In this document: positions 11,759-22,847 of the stretch, piece by piece | How positions within the stretch are numbered: the stretch's first letter is position 1 | Layout of the letters: the number at the start of each line of letters is the position of its first letter | Source: Eopsaltria australis | Taxonomy: Eukaryota > Chordata > Aves > Passeriformes > Petroicidae | Direction: 5' to 3' | NCBI GenBank assembly: GCA_034509425.1 | Contig: JAVTVJ010000948.1 | Span: 107,611 to 171,610, forward strand | Length of the DNA: 64,000 bases | Made by a program: the position numbers and the translations under genes | The notes under the pieces: generated by a model | Database searches by the model: none | Told to the model about the DNA's origin: nothing | The model's input: only the letters and a program-made list of their open reading frames with translations

Positions 11759-12699
11759 TCACATCACTGTGTCCATGGCAGCATCATTGCTGCTGGGAGT
11801 ATTTTCTTCTGGCTCCTCAAAGACCCTCTGGAGGCAGTCCCGGAGGGACGCCACAGTACAGTGCCTCCAGCACACCCCCCCATGGAGCAGGGCCTCCAGG
11901 AACTTCCCACCAAGAAGCAGATGAAGGGTTTGATGCTGCTGTTGATGCAGGGGAGTAGGAAAACAACCTGGGAGGACACATTGATGTACCTGAGCTGCTG
12001 CAGAAAATTGCAGAGGTTGAGGAGGAGAGTGAAGAGCACAATGAGGAGGATAATTATGTCGCGCCTCTTGGGTAGCTGTTGCTGGGAACCCCACTTGGCC
12101 TCAATGAGGTGCATTGTGTGAGAAATGATAACAGGTGCAGCAAAGAGGAGCAGGATTCCTGCAAACCTGCAGATGAGAGCATCCCAGCAGTACCCCTGCT
12201 CTTGTGCTATGCACAGGAATGTCAAAAGCGGAAAGAAAATGAGGACAGCAAATAAGGCAAAGAACAGGACTCACCAAACCAAGAGGCACTCGTTAAGGTG
12301 GCAGCGAAAGCAGAGTGAGCAGAGGAAGGTCATGTCCTTCCCGATGCTGGGGTATGTCACCCAGAACAGCGGGCAGTAGTGGGAGAGCATTGACAGCTGA
12401 AAAAGTAATCTCACGTACACCAAGTACCTGATAGGAGAGCAGGGCACGTCCTCCAGCAGGAAGAGCAGGGAGGAGGGGACTGTGAAGAGGCAGAGGAGGA
12501 AGTCGGTGACAGCCATGCAAAAGATGCTGGTGATGCGCCATTTCAGGATGAGGAGCCAAAGGACAGCCACGTTCCCCACCAGCCCACAGAGACCAATCAG
12601 CAGTGTCACACTGTGTATGGCCACATTGGTGACATCTATCTCACACAGATAATCTTTGGTGGATAAGGTGGCAGATGTGGACACGGTGGTCACCTCCAT
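11759..12699 (-). pseudogene. MRGPRH-like receptor pseudogene (unit 2)
   Basis: The receptor coding exon starts with MEVTT at 12699 and ends at TGA 11759-11761. An arginine codon after TM4 (AGA in unit 7) has become TGA at 12271-12273, and a frameshift follows TM7 at the SMGGC segment. The rest of the frame is intact through TM5-TM7 and carries SIKPFICF. The sequence is closest in pattern to units 7 and 8, sharing YPSIGKD after TM3 in place of ERC. The acceptor is at 12810/12811, so the coding exon has the same 111-bp leader as the other units. Confidence 0.85.
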
Positions 12700-13056
12700 G
12701 GATGGACGCTGGGCAGGCAGTGGGATGTGACCCCTGGCTGTGGTCAGAGTGGATGAGGAGTCAGTGCTTGGAGAATCCAGGGATGGACCATGCAGCTCCT
12801 CAGCAGCTCCCTGCAGTGGGAAGGATCCAGTGGAGAGAAGTGAGATATGCAGAGGAGGAGGGCAGTGGAAATGGTGGGGTAGGAAACGATGTAGTGAGCG
12901 TTGAAATGTTCAACAGGGGATGAGGAAGGGAAGCTCGGGGTAGAGGAGGGAGCACCTGGGAAGGGCACTGCAGTCACTGGGAGAGGGTGTCAGGAAGAGA
13001 GCAGCTGCTGGAGGAGAGGAAGGTGGGGTAGGGAGGAAGGAAACCATTCCACTGAC

Positions 13057-13160
13057 CTGTTCACTGTGGGGCAGCAGCAGCAGCAGGCAAAGGGGGTCTG
13101 TCCAGATCAGCAGCGCTTCCTGGTACCTCTTGTTCCTATGGGATCCATATCCTAAAGGGG
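13057..13160 (-). other. Exon 1 of unit 2 with uORF
   Basis: On the minus strand the exon ends at 13057 with donor ACAG|GTCAGT. The uORF runs from ATG 13148 to TGA 13107 and still has 13 codons, with three changed residues (MDPIGTRGTRKRC). The edge at 13160 is approximate. Confidence 0.5.
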
Positions 13161-13689
13161 ATCCTCCCAGGCAAGTAACATGAAGGAGGAAGTGCCCAGA
13201 TCACCAGGAGTTCCCCACTCCTGTCCCTCTGGCTCCTCTCTGTGCCCTGTCCCGATGTTGTTTCCCAAGGCTCAGTGGAGTCACAGGAGAGTCAAAAATT
13301 GCATGTGTTGGTATGTCCTAATTTTATTTCCTTAGAGTTATTGATCTTGATTTCTTTTTCTGCAGAGGAAAGGCTTTTGCCAGAAGCTCTAAATGAGGAA
13401 TTTTGCAAATGGCTGCCCTTTTCCTTCTGATTAGAAACACTCCTTCCCTGCAGAATGTCCCATTCTCTGACTGCCTTCCCTTTCCCTCTACCATTCCTCG
13501 TTTCTCTTCTCTGAGGGATCATGGTTCTTCCAGCTGCAGAGGGCTGCTGGTGGTGCTCGTGGCACTGGAATGCTGGCAGTGCTGGTGAGGCAGCTGGGTG
13601 CTTCTCAGAAACAACTCCCATTCTGGGAAGGGCTCTGGGATCATTGCCAAAGCCTCTGCTGGTCCCAAGGAAGCACAGCTGAGCTGCTC
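13161..13689 (-). other. 5' flank of unit 2
   Basis: Non-coding upstream sequence of the repeated unit, reading on the minus strand. It is homologous to about 20.65-21.16 kb and 35.85-36.35 kb. No gene is seen. Confidence 0.6.
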
Positions 13690-13938
13690 CCTATCCTATC
13701 CCATCCCATCCCATCCCATCCCATCCCATCCCATCCCATCCCATCCCATCCCATCCCATCCCATCCCATCCCATCCCATCCCATCCTATCCTATCCTATC
13801 CTATCCTATCCTATCCTATCCTATCCTATCCTATCCTATCCTATCCTATCCCATCCCATCCCATCCCATCCCATCCCATCCCATCCCATCCTATCCTATC
13901 CTATCCTACCCTATCCCTATCCTATCCCTATCCTATTC
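13690..13938 (-). repeat. Composite pentanucleotide repeat CATCC/TATCC
   Basis: About 50 pentamers occur in blocks: a CATCC run, then a TATCC run, CATCC again, then TATCC fading into variants. The block structure suggests spread of one base change by slippage or conversion. Reading frames through it are artefacts. Confidence 0.95.
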
Positions 13939-14344
13939 TCATCTCTGCTCCCGATCCCCATCTCCCCCCTGCTCTCCATCCTCACCCCATCCTCTCACAT
14001 CCCGCAGGTTGCCCAGGTGCAGTCTCTCCCCTGCTCCGAGTGCGGACTGTCAGGCTCTGCTGTCCTCCGGTGGTGAGATTTGGGATTACTGGCATCCAGG
14101 TTCCCTCCAGTTCCTTCTGACCCTCTCCTGACCTCTCTGAAAACTTCCTCAAGCATCCCAGACCACCCCCGGGACTACCTTTTTCCCCCAAAACCCTGAT
14201 CCTGCCCCACTGCACCTAGGACCCCTGGCAGTATCTCTACTCCTCCTGCCTGTAGAAGTCTAGGACCCAGGAGGGAGGATGAAAGCCCAAATCCCTTGTA
14301 CTCCACTGGAGCAGACAGGATGATAAGCATGGCTAGAAACTGTG

Positions 14345-14575
14345 GAGAAACAGATAAGGAGGCCTGCAGTGGTTTTGGGACAAGTTCTGTAACAAGAATC
14401 AACAGTGCATGGCCAAAGGAAAAGCTCAAGGCAAAGTCACCTTTAATAGCACAGCATTCCTTGACTACGACCATCAGAGACCCCTCTGAATGAACCTCCA
14501 GGACCATCAAATGGCTTCCAAAAGGAAGTGGATGCATGGAAATGTGTCCTAAGAAAGTGATGTTTATGAATTTAA
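14345..14575 (-). repeat. Repeated module M (copy 1)
   Basis: A segment of about 230 bp is present six times in the window: here, 19970-20205 (-), 35191-35420 (+), 36805-37045 (+), 42990-43220 (+) and 52160-52405 (+). In each copy a reading frame of about 70 codons containing the ELAPKPLQAS-like segment stays largely open, and an acceptor-like CTTTCCTAG precedes its ATG. The function is unknown. Confidence 0.6.
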
Positions 14576-14599
14576 AAAGAAACATATTTTACTGCCTGT

Positions 14600-15790
14600 G
14601 TGTGGTTATAATGGATAAAACCCCTTTCGTAAATTCCCACCACAGACACAGAACAAGGAGAGATCCTTCTGTGTGTCCAGCAGAGAGAGAAAATTTCTGC
14701 AGCCCCACGCTTCCCCTCCCATCCCATCCCATCCCATCCCAGATTTCCAAGCTCGTGGCCACTGTCTGGCTCTGAGCACAGCTTGTTGGGCTCTGCTGCT
14801 CTTCAGTGGGGGCATTTGGGATCGGCAGCATCCAGAGCCTTCCTGACCTTCTCTGGACCCTTCCGGATCCCTCCGACCCTTCCAGAATCCTCTGACCTTT
14901 CCGGACCCCTCTGACAGCCTCCAGAGCCGCCTCAGGGCTGTCTCCCCACTCCTGCCCCACTCCACCAGGACCCTGGGCAGTGTCTCGGCTTCTTTATCCA
15001 GCCATTCGTGCTCTTATACATTAAAATTAACAATTAGGAAAGGAAAAACACTCAACACCATTTAGCTGAAATGATATCTCATGACTGAACCTTTCCTACA
15101 GGCCTGACTCACTCAGATGTCTCAGGTACTAAAACACCTGAGAGAGCAGCATTTCTCCCACATTTGCCAGAGCAGGTGCACACGTGTGTGCTCACAGAGA
15201 GAAAGAGTCAGAGCAAGGTCCCTGTGAGAAATTCCGCTCAGAGGCAGTGCAGTGCTCACTCTGGATGTGTTTGCATCTCCTCTCTGTGCCAAGGGTTGAG
15301 CCTGGAGGAGAGGAGGATCAGCCCAGGGTGTGTCGGCGTTAGGGGATGCCCTGAGTGCAGCAAACAGGAGAGTTGCCGGCTGGGAGAGGCCCCACTCTGA
15401 GGGAGGTTCTGGTCAGCGCTGCTGGGGCCCAGGAGAGCTCCAAGGGTCTCCTTTTGTCCTGCTGTTTACAGGGCCCTTAGAGATGGGCTTCAGTCACAGC
15501 AATGTCTCACCCTGGCCACACTTCAGGCTGGCAGCTTTCTGTGGAAGTGTGAGAACAGGGATGTTGTGCCAGTCAGGCAAGGAAATCAGTTTTCAAGGGT
15601 GTTCCTAAAATCCCAGGAGGTTGTTGGTCAGCAGCAGTTGGTGGGAGCAGAGGGTGTTTGTGATCAGCTCCAGAGGGGCTGAGCCCAGGGGCTGCTCCTC
15701 AAGGCCCAGGCCTAAGGAACATTTCTGAGATGCCAGTGTGGCCTGGAAAGGGTGAGGGGATCCCCCAGCAGAGGGAGAGTGATCCTGTGG
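14600..15790. other. Intergenic sequence between units 2 and 3
   Basis: It contains a short CATCC run near 14717-14742 and flank sequence shared with other units. No coding region is recognised. The 15.2-15.6 kb part resembles the region at 18.4-18.55 kb downstream of unit 4. Confidence 0.4.
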
Positions 15791-15874
15791 ATATTTATTC
15801 ATCAGGTGGCTCAAGGAATCCCTCAGGCACTGTGCCAGGGTCCCTCAGCAGTGCAGTGGGAGGGACCAAGAGGC

Positions 15875-16719
15875 TCACAGTGCAGTGTCCATGGCAGGAT
15901 CATTGCTGTGGGCAGTGTTTGCTTCTGTGTCCCCAAAGACTGTCTGGAAGGCCTCCAGCAGCTCCCCAGTGAGAAGCAGATGCAGGGGTTGATGATGCTG
16001 TGGATGCAGGCGAGCAGGAAAACAACCTGGGAGGACAGAATGTCGTAGCAGAGCTGCTGCAGAAAATTGCAGAGGCTGAGGGGGAGAGCAAAGAGGAGGA
16101 AGGAGAGCACCATGAGGAGGATAATGAGGTTGAGTCTCTTGAGTTGCTGCTGCTGGGAGCCACATTTGACCTGAATGTAGAGGATTGTGCTGGAAATGAC
16201 CATGGCTGGAGCAAAGAGGAAGGGGTTGAGAACGTACATGGAGATCAGGGACACCTGGCAGTGCTTGTGCTCCTGAGTAGCACAGGTTGGTCACTGTGAG
16301 AATGCTAATGACAGAGATGGCCCAGAGCAGGGCACACACCACCCATGACAGGCGCTGGGGATGGTGGCAGAGGGGGGATGTGCACCTCTTGATGCTGATG
16401 GCTGTCAGCAGGTAGTCCCAGGTTGTAGGAGAACAGCAGGAGTGGGAATAGTGGAGCAGGACACGTCCTCCAGCAGACAGAGCAGAGTGGAGGGGACCAC
16501 AAAGTTGAGAAAGGTGGAGATGGGGTAGGCCAGGTTGATGATGTAAAAGATGGTGGGGTTCCTTTGGAGGAGGCAGAGGACAGCTGTGTTCCCTGTCAAC
16601 CTACAGAGGCCGATCAGCAGTGTCACATTGGGTATGGCCACTTTGGTGACATCTATCTCACATGATTTGTCTTCTTTGGTGTCTGAGGCAGGACACGGGC
16701 ACACAGTGGTCACCTCCAT
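15875..16719 (-). pseudogene. MRGPRH-like receptor pseudogene (unit 3)
   Basis: A decayed receptor exon on the minus strand, starting with MEVTT at 16719 and ending at 15875-15877. The first frame runs through TM1-TM2 and is lost near TM3. TM4-TM7 continue in other frames. This copy keeps INPCICF in TM7, so it retains the asparagine-proline that the open copies have replaced with KP. The polyadenylation hexamer is at 15794-15799 (minus). Its start mirrors that of unit 6 exactly: 16719 plus 40282 equals 57001, the symmetry constant of the inverted repeat. Confidence 0.8.
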
Positions 16720-17062
16720 GGATGGACACTGGGCAGGCAGGGGGATGTGGCCCCTGGCTGTGGTCAGAGTGGATGAGGAGTCAGTGCTTGGAGACTCCAG
16801 GGATGGACCATGAGACTCCTCAGCAGCTCCCTGCAGTGGGAAGGATCCAGTGGGGATAAGTGAGATGTGCAGGGCAAAATGGTGGTGGAAACTGGGGGGA
16901 TTTGAGTGGGCAGTAGGAGGGTTGGGGTGTTCAGAGGAGATGCTGAAGGGAAGCTCAGGACAGGGGAGGGAGCACTTGCACTGCAGTCACTTTGGAGATG
17001 TTGGCAGGGATACTGCAGCTGCTGGAGGAGAGGAAGGTGGGGTAGGAAGAAGGAAACCATTC

Positions 17063-17165
17063 CACTGACCTCTTCACTGTGGGGCAGCAGCAGCAGCAGG
17101 CAAAGGGGGTCTGTCCAGATAAGCAGTGCTTCCTGGTATGTCTTACTCCTAAAGTGGCTCCTCCC
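17063..17165 (-). other. Decayed exon 1 of unit 3
   Basis: The leucine-rich stretch and donor region (GAAGAG|GTCAGT) are recognisable, but the segment carrying the ATGGATCC uORF start has been deleted. It is the only exon 1 in the window without the uORF. Confidence 0.5.
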
Positions 17166-17667
17166 AGGTCAGTAACATGAAGGAGAAAGTGCCCAGATCA
17201 CCAGGAGGTCCCCACTCTCGTCCCTCTGGCTCCTCTCTGTGCCCTGTCCAGGTGTTGGTCCCCAAGGCTCGGTGGAGTCACAGAGGAGTTGGAAATTGCA
17301 GCTTTGGCTATATTAGAGCTCCACTACTACTGAGTCATTTCTCATGATTTTTTTTTTTTGGCCACAGAGGAAGTGGCCTTTGCCAGAAGCTCGGCATGTA
17401 GAATTTTGCAATTGTCTCATCATTTCCTCTTGATTAGAAAACACCTTCCCTGCAGAATGTCCCATTCTCCAACTGCCCTCCCTATTCCGCCAGATTTCTA
17501 CATTCCTCATTTCTTTTCCCTGAGATGTCATGGTTCCTCCAACAGCAGAGGGATGCTGGGGGTTCTGGTGGCACTGGAATGCTGGCAGTGCTGGCAGTGA
17601 TGGCAGTTCTGGTGAGACAGCTGAGTGCTTCTCAGAAACAATTCCCATTCCAAGAAGGGCTCTGGGA

Positions 17668-18234
17668 TCATTTGCAAAACCTCTGCTGGGCCCAAGGAAG
17701 CACAGCTGAGCTACTTCCTTGTCCTATCCCCATCTCCTCCTCATCTCTGCTCCCCATCCCCATCTCTCCCCGCTCTCCATCCTCACCCCATCCTCTCTCA
17801 ACCCACGGGTTTTCTGGCTGGTGGTGGCTCCCCTGCTCAGGGTGAGGCCTCTGAGGCTCTGCTGCTCTCTTTTGAGGACATTTGGGATTGGCAGCATCCA
17901 GATTCACTCTGACCCTCTCCTGACACTTCCTGACCTTTCCAGACACCTCAGACCCACCTTTGGCACCACCTTCCCCCTTCCCTACCCCCCTCAGCAGACC
18001 TGCTCCTGACCCGCTCCACCCGGGACTCCTTGCAGTGTCTCCGCTCCTCCTGGCCATGGTGTCCTGGCAGAGGGGAGGGAGGAGGAAAGCCCAGCTCCTG
18101 TGTGCTCCCCTCAGAGCATCCCTCCCACATGCCCCTGCTCCCTTCTCCTGCAGGATTACACCACAGGAGTGTTCCAAATGAGTGTTTGAGATCGCTGAAA
18201 AAATCATCGGCAAGGGGATCAGTAAAAATTGCAT
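17668..18234 (-). other. 188-codon open frame in left arm of the inverted repeat
   Basis: This frame lies between units 4 and 3 on their strand. The mirror position (38768-39334, +) has a frame of exactly the same length although the peptides differ at many positions. The composition is Gly/Arg/Glu-rich with no recognised domain. It may be only low-stop GC-rich flank; parts recur in the flanks of other units. Confidence 0.2.
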
Positions 18235-18620
18235 TTAATATTAAGCGACAGCTCAACATTAGCCAGGTTCACTCTGGCACTTACCAGACAGGCACAGCAA
18301 GGAAAAAACCCCTACAAACAAGATCCAGTCAATGAAACATGCAATATGAGACGTGGATGGACACAGATGCAGAGTCAGTGCAAGGTCCCTGTTAAAATGT
18401 CCCCTCGGAGGCAGTGCAATGCTCGCTCCATGTACCCTTGCAGCTTCTCACTGGGCAAAGGGTTGAGCCTCAAGGAGTGGGGGATCAGCCCAGGATCCAT
18501 GGGCATTCAAGGATCCTCAGAATGCAGCAAAAGGGAGAGCTCCCAGCTCAGGTGACTCAAGGAATCCCTCAGCCACTGTGCCAGGGTCCTTCAGAAGAAC
18601 AGTGGAAGGGATCAACAGAC

Positions 18621-19628
18621 TCAGACCGCTGAGTCCATGGTGGCATCATTGCTGCAGGCAGTGTTGTCCTTTGGCTCCTCAAACACCATGTCAAGGGCCT
18701 TCCTTAGGGACCCCATGGAGAAGTGCCCCCTGCAGCTCTCCATGGAGCAGTGCTTCCTGCAGCTCTCCATGGAGCAATGCCTCCTGCAGCTCTCCATGGA
18801 GCAGTCTGTCCTCCAGCTCCCCACCAAGAAGTAGATAAAGGGTTTGATGCTGCTGCTGATGCATGTGAGTAGGAAAACTAGCTGGGAGGACACAACGGTG
18901 TAGCCGAGCTGCTGCAGGAAATTCCAGAGGCTGAGAGGCAGGCTGAAGAGTGCAGTGAGGAAGATAACAACGTCGATCCTCTTGGTTTGCTCCTGCTGCT
19001 GGGAGCCTGATTTGAAATGAATGAGGAGGATTGTGCTGGAAATGAGCATGGGTGCAGCAAAGAGGAAGAGGCTGACTGCGTACACAGAGAGGAGAGCCAT
19101 CTGGCAGTGCTCCTCCTCGTGCAACTGGCACAGGGGAGTCACCATGGGATTGAGAGCAATGACAAAGAAGAAGAAGACCCAGAACAGAGCAGTTGTCACC
19201 ACCCACAACAGGTGCTCGGAAAGTTGGCAACCACAGAAAAAGAAGCAGAGCATGGACCTGCACCTGTTGATGGTGATGAATGTCAGCCGGTACAGCCCCA
19301 TGTTGTAGGAGAACAGTGACAGCAGGAAAAGCATTCTCAAATACATCTGGGACATTATAGCAGAGCTGGAAGCTTCTTCCAGCAGGAAGAGCAGGGTGGA
19401 GGGCACCATGAAGATGAGGAAGAGGAAGTCGACGATGGCCTGCTTGAAGATGAAGTCAGTGACAGCATTAATGCGGAGGAGCCAGAGGAGAACCCCATTC
19501 CCGGCCAGCCCACAGAGGGAGATGAGCAGATTCACAATGTGTAAAACCACGATGCCGGCATTGATCCCACTCAGGTCAGGTCCGTCAGTCGGTGAGGTGA
19601 AAAGAGGGACCACAGTGGTCACCTCCAT
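18621..19628 (-). CDS. Mas-related GPCR, MRGPRH-like (unit 4), 335 aa, open
   Basis: An open seven-TM receptor on the minus strand, starting MEVTT. TM2 has the IVDF aspartate, and TM3 ends in TINRCRSML, an ERC-type motif with Glu changed to Asn. TM7 reads SSIKPFIYFLVGS, with NP changed to KP. The C-tail holds a 9-residue unit (CSMESCRRH-like) repeated three times and a fourth degenerate copy, lengthening the protein by about 20 aa relative to units 1 and 7. The acceptor lies at 19738/19739 and exon 1 ends at 20517, so the intron is about 778 bp and contains one copy of module M. It is the mirror twin of unit 5: 28 differences over 335 residues by my count, clustered in the N-terminus, ECL2 and ECL3. 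Confidence 0.85.
   Translation of the reverse strand: MEVTTVVPLFTSPTDGPDLSGINAGIVVLHIVNLLISLCGLAGNGVLLWLLRINAVTDFIFKQAIVDFLFLIFMVPSTLLFLLEEASSSAIMSQMYLRMLFLLSLFSYNMGLYRLTFITINRCRSMLCFFFCGCQLSEHLLWVVTTALFWVFFFFVIALNPMVTPLCQLHEEEHCQMALLSVYAVSLFLFAAPMLISSTILLIHFKSGSQQQEQTKRIDVVIFLTALFSLPLSLWNFLQQLGYTVVSSQLVFLLTCISSSIKPFIYFLVGSWRTDCSMESCRRHCSMESCRKHCSMESCRGHFSMGSLRKALDMVFEEPKDNTACSNDATMDSAV
18705..18810 (-). repeat. 27-bp tandem repeat in the C-tail of unit 4
   Basis: Three copies of a 27-bp unit read CTGCAGCTCTCCATGGAGCA on the plus strand. They encode Cys-Ser-Met-Glu-Ser-Cys repeats in the cytoplasmic tail. The mirror copy is in unit 5 near 38195-38290. A fourth copy is degenerate (HFSMGS). 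Confidence 0.85.
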
Positions 19629-19969
19629 GGATTGATACTGGGCAGGCAGTGGGACGTGTTCCGAGCTGTGGTCAGAGTGGATGGGGAGTCAGTGCTTGGA
19701 GAATCCCGGGATGGACCATGTGGCTCCTCAGCAGCTGCCTACAGTGGGAAGGATTCAGTGAAGTGTGATGTGCAGGGGAGGAGGGCAGTGGAAATGGAGG
19801 GCTGGGAGAGGAACATGGGGGGTTGGGCTGTTTGGCAGAGGATAGGTAAATACCATAGAGAATAAACATTTTCAACTCTCCTAAATATCCTGAAAGACTG
19901 ACTGGGCCAAAAAAATAAAAGGTTGTAAAGGCAGGAGCACAGGATGATACGCGTAACTGGAGCAAGGGG

Positions 19970-20205
19970 AGAAACAGATAAGGAGGCCTGCAGTGGTTTT
20001 GGGGCAAGTTCTGTAACAAGAGGCAATAGCCCATGGCCAAAATAAAAGCTCAAGACAAGGTCACCTTGAATATCACAGCACTCAGTGAATATGGCCACCA
20101 GAGAGCCGTCTGAATGAGCCTGCAGGACCATCAAAGGACTCCCAGGAGGAGGCAAATGCATGGAAATGGGTCCTAGGAAAGTGATGTTTATGTATTAGAT
20201 AAGAA
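19970..20205 (-). repeat. Repeated module M (copy 2), in the intron of unit 4
   Basis: The same module as at 14345-14575, reading on the minus strand. It lies between exon 1 and the coding exon of unit 4, with ATG near 20161. Confidence 0.6.
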
Positions 20206-20516
20206 ACACAACTTTAATGCCTACGTATGGTTATGATGGATAAAACACTTCTTGTAAAGTCTCAGCACACACAGATCAAGGAGAGATCCTTCTGTGTGTG
20301 CTGTGGAGATTAAGAATTTCTGCTTCCTCATGCTTCCCATTGTGTTGGAAAGTTTATTTCAGCAGATTTCCATGTGAAGATACAGAGGGCATGCACGGGG
20401 CAGAGGGGGGAGCACCTGGGGAGAGCATTGCAGTCATCAGGAGATGGTGGCAGGAACAGAGCAGCTGCTGGAGGAGAGGGAGGTGGGGTAGGGAGGAAGG
20501 AAACCATTCCACTGAC

Positions 20517-20620
20517 CTGTTCCCTGTGAGGCAGCAGCAGCAGCAGGCAAAGGGGGTCTGTCCAGATCAGCGGCGCTTCCTGGTACCTCTTGCTCCTTTG
20601 GGATCCATATCCTAAAGCAG
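20517..20620 (-). other. Exon 1 of unit 4 with uORF
   Basis: The exon ends at 20517 at donor AACAG|GTCAGT. The uORF runs from ATG 20608 to its stop at 20567 and has 13 codons (MDPKGARGTRKRR). It is the mirror of 36402-36443. Confidence 0.6.
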
Positions 20621-21160
20621 ATTCTTCCAGGTCAGTAACATGAAGGAGAAAGTGCCCAGATCACCAGGAGTTCCCCACTCCCATCCCTCTGGCTCCTCTC
20701 TGTGCCCTGTCCAGGTGTTGCTTCCCAAGGCTCTGAGGAGTCACAGGGGAGTCGAAAATTGCAACTCTGGCTCTGTCAGAATTTCACTTGCTCAGAGTTA
20801 TTTATCTTGGTTTCTTTTTCTACAGAGGAAGTGGCTTTTGTCATAAGCCCCAAATGAAGCATTTTGCAAATGGCTGCTCTTTTCCTCCTGATTAGAAACC
20901 CTCCTTCCCTGCAGAATGTCCCATTCTCTGACTGCCTTCCCTCTCCCTCTACCATGCCTCATTTCTCTTCCCTGAGGAGTCATGGTCCCTCCAGCAGCAG
21001 AGGGATGCTGGTGGTGCTGGTGGCACTGGAATGCTGGCAGTGCTGGCAGTGCTGGTGAGGCAGCTGGGTGCTTCTCAGAAACAACTCCCATTCTGGGAAA
21101 GGCTCTGCAATCATTGCCAAAACCTCCTCTGGACCCAAGGAAGCACAGCTGAGCTGCTCC

Positions 21161-21216
21161 CTATCCTATCCTATCCTATCCTATCCTATCCTATCCTATC
21201 CTATCCTATCCTATCC
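21161..21216 (-). repeat. Pentanucleotide repeat (CTATC)11
   Basis: Perfect TATCC-type pentamers end about 40 bp before the LTR of provirus C. The mirror counterpart is at 35790-35850. Confidence 0.95.
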
Positions 21217-21257
21217 CCATCCCATCCTCATGTCTGCTCCCGATCCCCAACTCCACC

Positions 21258-21817
21258 TTTAGTAGTTTGAAAGCAAATCAGTGAGAGACTCAAAGGCAGA
21301 ACTGCAATTTAATAGAAAAAATGTAATTATACAATAACACTGACAGAGTCAGAATACAACCTGACACCCTGTTGGTCAGGGTGTTGGTAGTAGTCCACTT
21401 AGAAGGTGGCTGCAGTCCTCTGGGAGTGATAGATGTGGTTCTGTTGAAGCAGTGATCCTGTGAAAGGTGTCGTTTTCCTCTGAAAGTCCAGTGGTGGTGT
21501 AGAAGGGTCTGGTCTTACTCTGGGAATCCAGTGGAAAAAGCTGGATTGTGGTGTTTCAAATCCTAGTTTATATGCAGATAGGGATATTGGTTCCTTACCC
21601 TGGGCGGGGCATCTCACAATGGGATGATGGAGCCCATTAGCGGGACTCAATGGGCCACTAGCTGCAGTCATTGGGGATGAGCAAAGCAAAGTGCCTCACC
21701 TAGCTCCAACGACTGGTCCCTTAGAAAACGTTCTGCAGCCACCAGGAGCACTGCCCCACCTGGCCCCAACATCCCATGAAGATGGTGGTAGAATACATAC
21801 CATTGTAACCTAAGACA
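21258..21817 (-). repeat. 3' LTR of provirus C
   Basis: About 560 bp. The terminal bases have decayed (CTACTAAA where others have CTACCACA). A purine-rich tract (AATAAGGGGTGGATAA on the minus strand) precedes it. It shares diagnostic bases with the 5' LTR of provirus A. Confidence 0.8.
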
Positions 21818-22406
21818 TTATCCACCCCTTATTCTATCACCATCTATGTCATACCTAAACCAATACCCCCTCTAAACGTTACATATAGGTATACATATAC
21901 AATGAAACTTTACACACAGTTCTCACTCAGAATTAAGTTTCCTTGTGGTACACAATGGGTTTCCCCATCTTTCTGCATTACCCACCAAGTGTAACCAGGT
22001 CCTTGAGCAAAAACAACCTCACGGATGGATTTGCCTTTGTCTGAGGTGGGACTAATCCAAACAGTCTTTCCTAAAATACCTCTCATGTGTACCACAGGGA
22101 CTCTATCTCCGTCCACCGTGTGCAAGGTTTCAGACTGGACAGGACCAGCTCTATTGATGGAGCCTCGTGTGTTGACCATCCAGGTGGCCTTTGCTAAGTT
22201 CATTCAACAATTTTTGAAGGTCCCCCGGCCAAGTGACTTCAGGGTGGTCTTAAGTAGTCCATTGCACCGTTCAACTTTCCCGGCAGCTGGTGCATGATAA
22301 GGGATATGATATATCCACTCAATGCCATGTTCTCTGGCCCAGCTGTTTAAAAGGCCATTCTTGAAATGGGTCCCGTTGTCCGACTCAATTCTCTCAGGGG
22401 TGCCAT

Positions 22407-22847
22407 TGATAGTATAGGGGTCAAAATTATTTTGGGTGTGTAGTAGTTTTAGGTTGTGGGAATGATAGGCCATGTAGGCCTTAAGGTAGGCCTTAGGTGT
22501 TGTCTTTGTTAGGTTAAAGTACAGTTATGAGAACCGTCGTACTTGTGTGCTTTTTCTGTAATGGTTGCTTATGACAAGATTAATGAGATGGTTGCTTAGA
22601 GGGTAGTAGGAAAGCGGGGCTGAAACTTATGTTTGGGTAAAAGCAATATATGCAATAGCAACGGTATCAAAGCTGAAACTCATGCTTGAGTGAAAACAAT
22701 GTATCCTAGAGAGTAGTATAAATGTCACCATTTTTCAGACCCAAGGTGGAGCCTGATTTGAGGTCCGACACAACCCCTGACTCCCAGGACCCTTCATTAA
22801 AGCACCCATATAATCATTCTGTGATTATGTGTTTTCTTACGCTAACA
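22407..22847 (+). mobile_element. Nested solo LTR (441 bp) in integrase of provirus C
   Basis: TGATAGTATAGG ... CGCTAACA is the same family as 9832-10378 but about 106 bp shorter. Flanks are CCAT on the left and TCAT on the right around the integrase sequence, a 4-bp duplication with one change. It splits the catalytic core coding sequence. Confidence 0.75.

Noticed and set aside
13690..13938. CRISPR array or satellite centromere repeat
   Set aside because: Period is 5 bp with no spacers, and flanks are ordinary receptor-unit sequence in a vertebrate genome.
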